Shown here: piece after piece, positions 54,902-62,387 of the stretch
Layout of the letters: every line of letters starts with the position of its first letter
Position numbering within the stretch: the stretch's first letter is position 1
Assembly: GCA_947498775.1 (NCBI GenBank)
Contig: CANMLL010000012.1
Coordinates: 140,848-204,847, forward strand
From: an uncultured Aquimarina sp.
GTDB lineage: Bacteria > Bacteroidota > Bacteroidia > Flavobacteriales > Flavobacteriaceae
Length of the DNA stretch: 64,000 nucleotides
Reading direction: 5' to 3'
Notes under the pieces: model-generated
The model's database searches: none
What the model was told of the DNA's origin: nothing
The model's input: the letters and a program-made list of their open reading frames with translations, nothing else
Position numbers and translations under genes: made by a program

Positions 54902-55171
54902 CTAGTCGATTAGTTTTTCAAGCGGTAACGCCAAATATATGAATCTGAGCAAGGCAAATATGCCTAAACCAATTGATTTATCCCTGCCTACCTGACGGAT
55001 GGCAGGCAGGTTTAATTTATAAAAATCTAGCGCCTTTGCAAAAAGGAAATTACCTTTCGATCTAACACTAAATTTTGCTCTGATTTTATAGGATGTTAGG
55101 ATTTGTTTTTTATAATCGTTGATTATTGAATCATCCCATATTTGCACTTCAATATATCGATCATATTTCAT
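54902..55171 (-). CDS. Truncated hypothetical protein running into an attC-like repeat
   Basis: An 89-residue frame. The first ~30 residues (MKYDRYIEVQIWDDSIINDYKKQ) look like a normal coding start 6 bp after the upstream gene. From about position 55101 leftward the DNA is the dispersed repeat (module 4), so the last ~60 residues are translated repeat and end in LALPLEKLID. The original 3' end seems to have been lost at the module's GTT edge. It is a broken cassette rather than an intact gene. Confidence 0.5.
   Translation of the reverse strand: MKYDRYIEVQIWDDSIINDYKKQILTSYKIRAKFSVRSKGNFLFAKALDFYKLNLPAIRQVGRDKSIGLGIFALLRFIYLALPLEKLID
54923..55101. repeat. attC-like module 4 with long arms
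   Basis: Left edge GGTAACGCC then AATATATGAATCTGAGCAAGG; right edge TTGCTCTGATTTTATAGGATGTTAGG. The arms are complementary over GAATCTGAGCAA/TTGCTCTGATTTT. Close copies are modules 7 (58677-58908) and 9 (61866-62038). The interior includes CCTGCCTACCTGACGGATGG (54983-55002) and continues AGGCAGG. Confidence 0.65.
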
Positions 55172-55177
55172 TTTTTC

Positions 55178-55663
55178 CTAAGATTCCCATCGTTCCTTTG
55201 AAGGTATACCATATTTATTGATCAAGTCATCTATTTCATTTAATAAAAAAACTTTTCCATTACATTTTTTGCGATAAGTATCAAGTTTAGGTTCATCATA
55301 AAATTGAAAAGAAACCATACTATCTGGATATGTAAAGCTAATATGTTCAGGATTAAAATCAGATAAAGGTATTTTCACAAAACTTGGGTTAATATACCAA
55401 GATTTTGCCCATTCACATTCTCCTAATGTAAAGTAAAAAGGGTCATTTCTGCTAGGTTTTCCTTCCTTTGAAGTAAACTGTTCCTTAATCCGCTTTTCCA
55501 AAGTAAATCTCAATTCAATATAATTATCTGGTCTTTTGCTATTCAAACCCTCAGATATCTGGAATTGGATTTTTATAGCATTGTCAAATCCAAGTTCAGT
55601 TATATTCTGGAACGGTCCTTTTTCAAGTTCATAATAGTGGTACAGAAATTTTGGGATAATCAT
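55178..55663 (-). CDS. Uncharacterised soluble protein
   Basis: A 161-residue protein with no signal or membrane helix, reading FLYHYYELEKGPFQNITELG at the start. The pattern of an opening FLYHYYE followed by charged and aromatic residues resembles small DUF2441-like or ART-like proteins found with mobile units, but I cannot assign it. It was followed by a second gene now truncated (54902-55171), so this unit originally had two genes. Confidence 0.55.
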   Translation of the reverse strand: MIIPKFLYHYYELEKGPFQNITELGFDNAIKIQFQISEGLNSKRPDNYIELRFTLEKRIKEQFTSKEGKPSRNDPFYFTLGECEWAKSWYINPSFVKIPLSDFNPEHISFTYPDSMVSFQFYDEPKLDTYRKKCNGKVFLLNEIDDLINKYGIPSKERWES

Positions 55664-55682
55664 TGAGTCTGATATTAATAAA

Positions 55683-55876
55683 TCCTAACGTTTAATAAGA
55701 AACGTAGGGCAGGTGAAAAGGACTATCGTTTCGGTTTATTACTTAGCTAAATATAAATATTTTGCTTTTATCTTTTCTACTATAAATGCCAAATTTTATA
55801 TTTAGCGGACTTTGTTAAAATACACAAAACTTTTGATTCAGCACAAACGCCCTATGTTTTTTATACCTTGTTGTAG
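55683..55876. repeat. attC-like intergenic module 5
   Basis: Left edge TCCTAACGTTTAATAAGAAACGTAGGGC, right edge GCCCTATGTTTTTTATACCTTGTTGTAG. The arms pair over AACGTAGGGC/GCCCTATGTT and again nearer the ends, with unpaired bases on the left arm next to AAC. Separates the 161-residue gene from the dioxygenase operon. Confidence 0.65.
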
Positions 55877-55886
55877 CACGTTAAAT

Positions 55887-56672
55887 TTATTCAAACATAA
55901 AGGCACTCATTGAAAGATTCTTCCATTGAAATCCTTCGTGTATTTTAGTAGCTTTATCACCCAAAGCACTGGCAAAAACTAAAGGTAAAAAATGCTCAGG
56001 AGTAGGATGTGAGATGTCAAATAATTCATTTTTGTAGACATCAATCATCTTTTGAGAATATGCCTCTTCGCGGTCATCCGATAATTTCTTGGTAATTAAA
56101 TCATCAAAGGCTTTTGCCCAATGGTCAGGCATTAATTGATGCCCTCCAAATCTTTCTATTTGGCTTGTATTATGAACCAATCCACCGCTTCCAATAAACA
56201 AAATATTCTCCTTGCGTAATTCTTTCAATGCTTCAGCCATCTTCCTATGATAAATAGGGTCAAGGCTTGTATTTTGTGAAATTTGTATTACTGGTATCTT
56301 GTCTTTTGGAAACAATAACATCAGCGGTATTAAGGCCCCGTGGTCGAGCTCGCGCTTTGATTCGGTCGATGCTTCTATACCAGCAGTATTAAGCAAACTA
56401 ACAATACGATTTGACAACTCAGGATTCCCAATAGTTTTATAATTGGATTGAAACTCTAGTGGAAATCCTTCATCTAGTTGCACCATTGTTGAATTAGAAG
56501 TAACGCTAATGTTTTCAGTTTGCCAATGACCTGATAAGATTACTATAGCATCTGGTAAAACTGTAAGATGCTCTTTCCGAAGTTGTTCAAAATCTTTTTT
56601 TAATTGTTCACTTTTAAATGCTTCATAAATTGTTCCGTGAGATATAAAGAGTGATGGCTGTTTAACTTTCAT
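55887..56672 (-). CDS. DODA-type extradiol aromatic ring-opening dioxygenase
   Basis: A 261-residue LigB/DODA-family protein. Metal-binding and catalytic His occur in LFISHGTIYEAF, ILSGHWQTE, ELDHGALIPLMLLFP and PTPEHFLPLVFA; GSGGLVHN is the conserved loop. Bacterial relatives (YgiD) act on DOPA or catechols. It is the last gene of a MarR-SDR-DoxX-dioxygenase set (3 bp after doxX), suggesting disposal of catechol or quinone compounds. Confidence 0.9.
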   Translation of the reverse strand: MKVKQPSLFISHGTIYEAFKSEQLKKDFEQLRKEHLTVLPDAIVILSGHWQTENISVTSNSTMVQLDEGFPLEFQSNYKTIGNPELSNRIVSLLNTAGIEASTESKRELDHGALIPLMLLFPKDKIPVIQISQNTSLDPIYHRKMAEALKELRKENILFIGSGGLVHNTSQIERFGGHQLMPDHWAKAFDDLITKKLSDDREEAYSQKMIDVYKNELFDISHPTPEHFLPLVFASALGDKATKIHEGFQWKNLSMSAFMFE

Positions 56673-56675
56673 AAC

Positions 56676-57065
56676 TTACACTATTTTTTTACCGGTCTTA
56701 TTATTTGTAACCGAGAAAGGTTTGTCGAGTAATAAAACGATAACTAGAAGAACCACAGATAAACCTGCACCACCGGCAATCGTCATAAAACTATCGTTAT
56801 TTGTAACGTGAGAGCCTATTGCTCCGTGCATTAAGAAAATTAATCCTAACGCTCCATATCCTCTTAGTTTCGGGATGATTAAAGCAATACCTCCTATAAG
56901 GTCAATTAGTCCTATAATTATTGTCCAAGTATGGTCATAATTTATGGCAGCCATACTTTCTAGGAACATATTTACCCCAAAAAAAGGCATTACTACTTTC
57001 ATAAAACCAATTCCTACAAATTGGATAGCTAAGAGATAAACGAGAATGTTTTTTATTATGTTCAT
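56676..57065 (-). CDS. DoxX family membrane protein
   Basis: A 129-residue protein with four membrane helices (MNIIKNILVYLLAIQFVGIGFMKV; WTIIIGLIDLIGGIALIIPKL; GALGLIFLMHGAIGSHV; GLSVVLLVIVLLLDKPF). The YLLAIQFVGIGFMKV opening and LIGGIALIIPKLRGYGALGL are DoxX/DUF4870-like. It lies 3 bp from the dioxygenase and 57 bp after the SDR gene. It is one of three DoxX-like proteins in the window. Confidence 0.82.
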   Translation of the reverse strand: MNIIKNILVYLLAIQFVGIGFMKVVMPFFGVNMFLESMAAINYDHTWTIIIGLIDLIGGIALIIPKLRGYGALGLIFLMHGAIGSHVTNNDSFMTIAGGAGLSVVLLVIVLLLDKPFSVTNNKTGKKIV

Positions 57066-57122
57066 AATTCTAAATTTAAAATGATTATTATTTACTGATT
57101 AAAAATATTAGGTGATTGTTTT

Positions 57123-57863
57123 TTATAGAATGCCTCCGTTTACTTGAATGACTTGTCCGTTAATCCAATCCATTTGAGGTGTAACAAGGTTTACTGTCGC
57201 CTTTGCAACATCCTGAACAGTCCCTAAACGATTTAAAGGGGTTTGTTGAACCAGCATGTCTATCATTTCTTGCGGTGCTACTAGTCCGTCCGTTTGGGTG
57301 ACACCTGGGGAAACCACATTTACTGTGATTTGTTGATTACCAGTTTCTTTTGATAATGACAAAGCGAACTTTTCAATGGCAGATTTTGCACCTCCATAAG
57401 CTCCACTAGCTGGTGTTGGCATAGCTGCTGCACCACTACTAAATACTATAATCTTACCACCGTTGCTTAAACTTTGAGCGGCTTTTTGTAAAGAAAAGAA
57501 ATGTCCTTTTACCGCCGCAAACATGCTATCGTAACCTTCTTCTGTCATTATAGCCGTTGGCATAAAAATACTTTGTGAGAATGCCACACCAATATAAATA
57601 TCAAGTTTACCTCCAAAGTTTTCTGGTACATAATCAAATATTTTATTCATATCCTCTCTTTTAGTAATGTCGGCCTGCATTCCTAGAACGTAAGGGCTAA
57701 ACTCTTTTGCCTCTGTTTCTGTAATCTTGGCTTCTTTAGCATTACTACGGTAGGTAAATAATATGTGTGCACCTTGCTTAGCTAATTCAATGACAATTGC
57801 TTTTCCGATTCCTCTACTTCCTCCTGCTACCAATACTCTTTTTCCTTCTAATAAATTTCTCAT
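57123..57863 (-). CDS. SDR family oxidoreductase
   Basis: A short-chain dehydrogenase of about 246 residues starting at ATG 57863 (MRNLLEGKRVLVAGGSRGIG). It has the nucleotide-binding GGSRGIG, an active-site Ser (VFSSGAAAM), the YGGAK (Tyr-x3-Lys) catalytic pair, and the C-terminal GQVIQVNGGIL. The usual NNAG is replaced by IGVAFSQ, an uncommon variant. It probably reduces a carbonyl or quinone. The upstream inverted repeat at 57896-57910 suggests MarR control. Confidence 0.9.
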   Translation of the reverse strand: MRNLLEGKRVLVAGGSRGIGKAIVIELAKQGAHILFTYRSNAKEAKITETEAKEFSPYVLGMQADITKREDMNKIFDYVPENFGGKLDIYIGVAFSQSIFMPTAIMTEEGYDSMFAAVKGHFFSLQKAAQSLSNGGKIIVFSSGAAAMPTPASGAYGGAKSAIEKFALSLSKETGNQQITVNVVSPGVTQTDGLVAPQEMIDMLVQQTPLNRLGTVQDVAKATVNLVTPQMDWINGQVIQVNGGIL

Positions 57864-57895
57864 AATTTCTATTTTAATAATTGTTAATCGCAACT

Positions 57896-57910
57896 GTTGT
57901 TTTCAACAAC
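57896..57910. promoter_or_regulatory. Inverted repeat before the SDR gene, possible MarR operator
   Basis: GTTGTT-TTC-AACAAC is a perfect six-base inverted repeat 33 bp upstream of the SDR start and 20 bp after the MarR stop. A related motif precedes the marR start. Both begin AACTGTTG. Confidence 0.5.
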
Positions 57911-57929
57911 AATATGATTAAATTTTTTT

Positions 57930-58382
57930 CTATCGATTTAAATTGCTTTTAATTTTCTTCATACTTTCAATACTGTTGGTTATTTCAACTTTTGACATTC
58001 CTTTATATGCAGTCTCAAATGAAGATTCTATTGCTTGAATAATTAATTTTTCATTCTTTTTTGTGTAGTCTGATAAGCATACCAACTTTGTTCTTCTGCT
58101 TTCAGGGTCATCTTTGCGAGTTACAAAATTAGATTTTTCCAACTCGTCAATAATTCTTGACGTTCTTGGGCGGTCATAGCCAAACCATTCTGCGATGGTT
58201 TGTTGTGGAACCTCATCTTGTTCCAGCAACCTATTTATAATAGGGAAATGCTCTACTTTTAATGGAATACTTCTGTTGTACAACTGAAGTTGTAACTCTT
58301 TTTTAAGTAAGTTAAAAATAGAACCTGATAACTGACCTAAAGAGGTTGTTCTGTTGTAGCTAATATGATTGTTGTTTTTCAT
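57930..58382 (-). CDS. MarR-family transcriptional regulator
   Basis: A winged-helix regulator of about 150 residues. From ATG 58382 (MKNNNHISYNRTTSLGQLSG) it has an N-terminal dimer helix, the HTH core QQTIAEWFGYDRPRTSRIIDELEKSNFV and the wing TRKDDPESRRTKLVCLSD, all typical MarR. One Cys (VCLSD) is present, so redox sensing through thiols is possible but not shown. It heads the SDR-DoxX-dioxygenase set. Confidence 0.92.
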   Translation of the reverse strand: MKNNNHISYNRTTSLGQLSGSIFNLLKKELQLQLYNRSIPLKVEHFPIINRLLEQDEVPQQTIAEWFGYDRPRTSRIIDELEKSNFVTRKDDPESRRTKLVCLSDYTKKNEKLIIQAIESSFETAYKGMSKVEITNSIESMKKIKSNLNR

Positions 58383-58385
58383 AAC

Positions 58386-58403
58386 TGTTGCAAACATACA
58401 ACA
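58386..58403. promoter_or_regulatory. Inverted repeat before marR, possible autoregulatory operator
   Basis: TGTTG at 58386-58390 and CAACA at 58399-58403 flank eight bases just upstream of the marR start. The motif is related to the one before the SDR gene, as expected if MarR binds both. Confidence 0.4.
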
Positions 58404-58531
58404 ATTATTTGAATCTCAAAATTAACTTGAAAATAATATTAAGAATAATAGCTTAAACTGTTAAAAATAAAGTCAATATGGAGTAATAAAATTCGTTTTT
58501 AGATTTCAAGTAAGTTGGTTTGTCTAATTCT

Positions 58532-58641
58532 GACTAACGTCAAATTTTGTTAATTTTAGTTCAATTCCCTTTATTTATAATACTTCCCTGGTTTTTAAAC
58601 TCTAAATTTTTGAAAAAAAAGCCTAAAATTTGACGTTATCT
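58532..58641. repeat. attC-like module 6a with perfect 13 bp arms
   Basis: AACGTCAAATTTT (58536-58548) and AAAATTTGACGTT (58625-58637) are exactly complementary, so the triplets AAC and GTT form the outermost pairs. The loop is about 76 bp and AT-rich. The 130 bp between this module and marR show nothing else apart from the putative operator. Confidence 0.65.
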
Positions 58642-58676
58642 CAAGAAATTAATAGAGTTTCTTTATATGGAATTAT

Positions 58677-58908
58677 GCACAACGTTTAATATATGAATCT
58701 GAGCAAGGCAAACACACCTGAACCAATTGATTTATCCCTGCCTACCTGGCGGATGGCAGGCAGGTGCGCATTTTTATTTCTTGCCTGCCTGCCATCCGCC
58801 AGGTAGGTAGGTTTAATTTATAAAAATCTAGCGCCATTGCAAAAAGGAAATGGCCTTTTGATCTAGCACTAAACTTTGCTCTGATTTTATAGGATATGAT
58901 GTTGTGTG
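58677..58908. repeat. attC-like module 7 (long, nested palindrome)
   Basis: Left edge GCACAACGTTTAATATATGAA then TCTGAGCAAGG; right edge CTTTGCTCTGATTTTATAGG then ATATGATGTTGTGTGG. The outer arms pair as in module 4, of which it is a close copy, and a second large inverted repeat (58737-58811) is nested inside. It ends 7 bp before the stop of the next gene. Confidence 0.7.
58737..58811. repeat. Inverted pair of CCTGCC-type palindromic repeats
   Basis: A 28 bp unit starting CCTGCCTACCTGGCGGATGG (58737-58764) recurs in reverse (58784-58811) with one or two differences, around a 19 bp T-rich centre. A single copy is at 54983-55010. Together they can fold into a very stable hairpin. G+C-rich repeats like this recur between genes in many Bacteroidetes genomes. 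Confidence 0.85.
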
Positions 58909-58914
58909 GGGTTT

Positions 58915-59532
58915 TTATTCATTTTTCAGTTCTTTAAGGAAATAAACGTCCCCTGAGTCGAAACCAGCTCCAAAGTTTAAACTATCTCTTCTCTTTTCCG
59001 TTTTAAACAGTCCAAGTTTTTTATCTTTATAAATCATTAACTTGTCCTTCAGCTCATTTAGAGAATTCAGAACAAGTAAGTTTAAAAGTCCATTAAAAAC
59101 TAACACTTCATAATCTCCGCTTAGTTTATTATTACTTTTTATTGTGTTGTCTATTTTCTCAAAGCCGGTAAGTAAAAGATATCGTCTGTTTGGAAAATAT
59201 TCTGTATCACAGGCCCAATCTACATCTTGGACAGGAGTCAATTTTGAACCTGAAATGTAGGTAATCATTTTTTCTTTACCATTGTCAATCTCAGGAAATG
59301 ACATACTTGCAAGTCCGAAATAAATGGACTTAATATTCTTAGGTATTGGTTCTTTTTCAATGACTTCTGCAAGCCAATCATGGAATTCCTTTTTTAGTTC
59401 GTCCGTATCAATGTCTACTGTTGGTAAATCATTATCAGTCAACACTTGCTTGATTTGGTCATAACCATTGCGAATGTCTGACATATTGGCTATTTGCTCT
59501 TTGAGTTTTCTGTCAATTAATTCCCAATCCAT
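58915..59532 (-). CDS. Uncharacterised soluble protein (immunity-like composition)
   Basis: A 205-residue acidic protein without signal or membrane helix: helical N-terminal third (LIDRKLKEQIANMSDIRNGYDQIKQVL), then mixed alpha/beta (IKSIYFGLASMSFPEID, VDWACDTEYFPNRRYLLLTGFEKID). The layout recalls SUKH/DUF-type immunity proteins, but no diagnostic motif is seen and I cannot assign it. Single-gene array unit. Confidence 0.6.
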   Translation of the reverse strand: MDWELIDRKLKEQIANMSDIRNGYDQIKQVLTDNDLPTVDIDTDELKKEFHDWLAEVIEKEPIPKNIKSIYFGLASMSFPEIDNGKEKMITYISGSKLTPVQDVDWACDTEYFPNRRYLLLTGFEKIDNTIKSNNKLSGDYEVLVFNGLLNLLVLNSLNELKDKLMIYKDKKLGLFKTEKRRDSLNFGAGFDSGDVYFLKELKNE

Positions 59533-59546
59533 TTTCTGATTTTAAT

Positions 59547-59681
59547 GCCACACAATGTGTTTGTGTATGATGTCGTTGCGTTGGTTTAGAACTAAATTAG
59601 TAAATAAAACCAGAACATTGACTTATTCAGCTGTTATTCCGAGTAACACAGACCCAAGCAATTAATTATACATGTTGTGAT
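59547..59681. repeat. attC-like intergenic module 8
   Basis: Left edge CACACAATGTGTTTGTGTATGATG, right edge TTATACATGTTGTGATTG, both close to the consensus although AAT replaces AAC. It shares AAATTAGTAAATAAAACC and AGCAATTAATTATA with module 2. A further AT-rich stretch to 59841 holds GTTGCGCAAC (59682-59691), TTGTGCAACAGG and CCGTTGTTATAGG, perhaps a second module. Confidence 0.55.
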
Positions 59682-59841
59682 TGTTGCGCAACCCAAAATT
59701 TTCAAGAGATTATATATTTTCAACTTTCAAAAAATTTATAAATCGTTGATTTTCAATGTTGATTATTTTTCAAATTCAAATAAATAACCTGATTCAGCCA
59801 AAAAAAGAAGTTGTGCAACAGGCACCGTTGTTATAGGTAGT

Positions 59842-60891
59842 TTACTTTATCTCATTTAACCAGTTTTCAATAGCAGTCAGAAAACCATTACATCTCTTAT
59901 AAGGTAATTTGTTGTCTTGAAATTCATAGAAACCCCCAGTTTCACATTCAAGAATATTATGATTACAGTTTAGAAATGATTTTATGGTCAGACTTGTATT
60001 GTGTCCCATTGTATTTTTATACAATGATTTGGTCTTTCTCCAGTCAACGTTCATATCAGTTTCTCCAAATAACGCCAAAACAGGAACTTTTACATTTGAC
60101 AAAATCTCATCAAAATCCTCGATGTAAACTGGTAATCCAGTTTTCTCATCAAGAGTTTCTTTCATTAGAGGTATTTGAAAACCAGAGTATATCTCTTCAT
60201 TCATCTCTCCATAATTTTCCTTAACAAATCGCAACCAAAATTTGTTGTTTTGAAGAACTTTAGTGGCATTCATATAGGTTTTGAAACTTCCACCTGAATG
60301 TGCAATTTTGATACCTTTTAGCCATTGATTAACAATTAAGTCAATTGAATCTTTGCGTACTCCTTCAATTCTTAAGTTTTCGCCAAGTAGATAACTAAAG
60401 TTTTCTTTGTCATCGACACCACTTATTGAAATCCAAAAAGCTATTTCTTTGTTTTTGCTTATGATAATTGGGTTAATCCAACCAGCTCTACTGCCTCCAT
60501 ATAAACCAATTTTATTTGATTTTGAAATTTTCTTTTTATTCAAAGTATTGATTGCTGCTATAGCTTCTGATGCACTATTTTGAACCGGCTGATTAATATT
60601 GAAAACGCCACCACTTTTTCCACATCCCATTTTATCCCACATATATGTGGCATATCCTGCTTTTACAATTGTCTCTCTAATGTCCGAATACCATTCTTTA
60701 GCCACGGCTTCTGTTCTTCCAGACCCATGAATTATGAGTACTACTCCTTTAGGGTTTTGATTTTTAGGAAGATTTAATACTCCATTCAATGTTACTCCTT
60801 CAAATTCAAAATCTAAAATCTGCTTCTTGCTTTGAGCTTCTATATTAAAAACAATTATTAAAAAGATTGTTATGATGAAATTTCTTATCAT
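59842..60891 (-). CDS. Exported alpha/beta hydrolase
   Basis: A 349-residue protein with signal peptide (ending IEAQ). The hydrolase core shows the oxyanion segment VVLIIHGSGRTEAVAKEW, the nucleophile elbow IGLYGGSRAGWINP (Ser in G-x-S-x-A/G), Asp in LFGETDMNVDW and His in FLNCNHNILECE, a complete triad. It resembles dipeptidyl-peptidase/acyl-esterase-like hydrolases of Bacteroidetes. Single-gene array unit; the substrate is unknown. Confidence 0.88.
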   Translation of the reverse strand: MIRNFIITIFLIIVFNIEAQSKKQILDFEFEGVTLNGVLNLPKNQNPKGVVLIIHGSGRTEAVAKEWYSDIRETIVKAGYATYMWDKMGCGKSGGVFNINQPVQNSASEAIAAINTLNKKKISKSNKIGLYGGSRAGWINPIIISKNKEIAFWISISGVDDKENFSYLLGENLRIEGVRKDSIDLIVNQWLKGIKIAHSGGSFKTYMNATKVLQNNKFWLRFVKENYGEMNEEIYSGFQIPLMKETLDEKTGLPVYIEDFDEILSNVKVPVLALFGETDMNVDWRKTKSLYKNTMGHNTSLTIKSFLNCNHNILECETGGFYEFQDNKLPYKRCNGFLTAIENWLNEIK

Positions 60892-60897
60892 TTTTAT

Positions 60898-60922
60898 TTA
60901 CTGTAAAGATTTATTACAGTAA
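60898..60922. promoter_or_regulatory. Inverted repeat upstream of the hydrolase
   Basis: TTACTGTAA and TTACAGTAA form a perfect nine-base inverted repeat around seven bases, 7 bp before the start of the hydrolase gene. It could be an operator or an mRNA leader hairpin. Confidence 0.45.
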
Positions 60923-60966
60923 GGATATCTAAATTTTAATATTGTTACAGTTCGAGAAAGAATGGC

Positions 60967-61030
60967 ATACAATGTCTCTTGTATGGTGTGTTTGTTTCCT
61001 TAAAGGAGCAAATAAACTAGTGTTGTGTGT
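60967..61030. repeat. Short attC-like module 8b
   Basis: A compact 64 bp module: left edge CATACAATGTCTCTTGTATGG, right edge AAACTAGTGTTGTGTG. The inner arms GTTTGTTTCCTT and AAGGAGCAAATAAAC form a tight hairpin. This is the size and shape of a classical short attC site. Confidence 0.6.
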
Positions 61031-61033
61031 TCG

Positions 61034-61846
61034 TTATTTTTCAAATGAAGAAGTTGTAAATCCGTTATTAAATTTGATATCCTCGTAATGTTGATTATAA
61101 ATAATCTCTCCATCGCTTACTCCATTCCAATTAGATTTTTTCACAATTCGATTAGCCATTAATTTAATACCATTAATAGAATCATACTCAATTTCCATAA
61201 GTAAAGGGTCTACAGGTGCTAAATTACGTTCCTTCACGGTGAAAAGAAATTGGTCAATAAGATTTGTTGAAGGGTTGACATATAGTAGATATTTATCTTG
61301 TACTTCTCCAATATTATTGTCAAATGTCATTTGAACGATTTTGTATTCTATAGAATTAACAGTTCTTGAAGGCAACAATTCGTGATGAATGCCATTGTCT
61401 AGCAGTTTTTGCATCATTGTAAACCAATAGAAGTTAGTTTTTCGTATAAAACTTGCGTACTCAATTTTCTTTGGTTCATTAGTCAACCTTTGATTAACTC
61501 TCACCCAAACAGAATCTCCGTTATATCCTTGTGTAATAGTATCTTCTTTAATGGGAAATTGCTTTTCTGGAAGATATTGAGCCCAAGATAATTCTCCGTT
61601 GAAAATATACCTTTCTTTCGAAACGTTTTTAATGTTACGATTAGTAGCGTCAAGGTAGTAGGTGTATTCTACGTCTTTAAGTGTCTTTAAATCATTCATT
61701 GAACCTACTTCATTTACCACTTTTTCAATAATTTCTCTCGCTGGATTTACTTTTTCATTAGCCTTTGTTTGTGAGTTTTCTTTTTGATGTCGCTTACAAG
61801 AGACAATTGACATAATTAAAATTAGATAGATAAAGATTTTTCTCAT
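61034..61846 (-). CDS. Hypothetical lipoprotein (LolA-like beta domain possible)
   Basis: A lipoprotein of about 270 residues. The start at ATG 61846 gives MRKIFIYLILIMSIVSCKRH with a lipobox; the longer frame to 61972 merely reads into an attC-like repeat. The mature part has alternating strands (YTYYLDATNRNIKNVSKERYIF, GYNGDSVWVRVNQRL, YLLYVNPSTNLIDQFLFTVKE), reminiscent of outer-membrane-lipoprotein-sorting-type folds (LolA/LolB), which I infer only from pattern. Single-gene array unit. Confidence 0.7.
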   Translation of the reverse strand: MRKIFIYLILIMSIVSCKRHQKENSQTKANEKVNPAREIIEKVVNEVGSMNDLKTLKDVEYTYYLDATNRNIKNVSKERYIFNGELSWAQYLPEKQFPIKEDTITQGYNGDSVWVRVNQRLTNEPKKIEYASFIRKTNFYWFTMMQKLLDNGIHHELLPSRTVNSIEYKIVQMTFDNNIGEVQDKYLLYVNPSTNLIDQFLFTVKERNLAPVDPLLMEIEYDSINGIKLMANRIVKKSNWNGVSDGEIIYNQHYEDIKFNNGFTTSSFEK

Positions 61847-61865
61847 ATTATTTGTTCTAATGACA

Positions 61866-62038
61866 CACAACGTTTGGTTTATGAATCGGAGCAAAGTAAA
61901 TATACCTAAACCACTTGATCCGACCGCGCTTGTTTTTATCTCTTTTTCAAACATATAAAAATTTGACGCCACTGCAAAAAAGGAAGTAACTTTTTGATTG
62001 ATCCTAAACCTGCTCTGATATCATAAACCTTGTTATGG
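61866..62038. repeat. attC-like intergenic module 9
   Basis: Left edge CACACAACGTTTGGTTTATG then AATCGGAGCA; right edge TGCTCTGATATCATAAACCT then TGTTATGG. GGTTTATGA pairs exactly with TCATAAACC next to the AAC/GTT ends, with four unpaired bases (GTTT) on the left arm. It is a diverged relative of modules 4 and 7. Confidence 0.7.
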
Positions 62039-62040
62039 GG

Positions 62041-62387
62041 CGTACCACTTTTACAAGCCAGAACTTTGCAAACATGCCGCAGTAAAGCGATATCTGATTG
62101 CGTTGTGGTTCCACAATCTTTTTCATTCTTATGCGATCGCTTTGCTGCCATCGAGGCTATCACAGATTTTAGCTGCTCGACACTGCGTTTTCCGTCCGTT
62201 TTATCGTGAAAATCCTAAAAAAAGCGATTTTATAGTACGTTTTGCTCCGAAATGCTCCGTTTTCGTGATTTTTCATCGCTTTTTTACTTTGGATCAGTCA
62301 CGAGCCATTGCAAAAAAACAGATTCCGTTAGCGTGAGGCTTGTCAGTTTTGGGTTCAGATTGCGTTTTGATTTTCAGAGCTAGAGTT
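62041..62387. other. 347 bp without recognisable gene
   Basis: Between module 9 and the IS481 element. A 77-codon frame on the plus strand (62103-62336) has no recognisable features. The G+C content is higher than in the flanking modules and several GCGAT- and TTTTGCTCCG-type short repeats occur. It may be the remains of a unit whose gene was destroyed by the IS insertion. Confidence 0.5.

Noticed and set aside
54983..55010. CRISPR repeat
   Set aside because: The G+C-rich palindromic unit is not regularly spaced and has no spacers or cas genes; it is an intergenic palindromic repeat.
62103..62336. 77-codon plus-strand frame left of the IS
   Set aside because: Opposite to the array orientation and without recognisable composition; listed only as part of the gene-free stretch.
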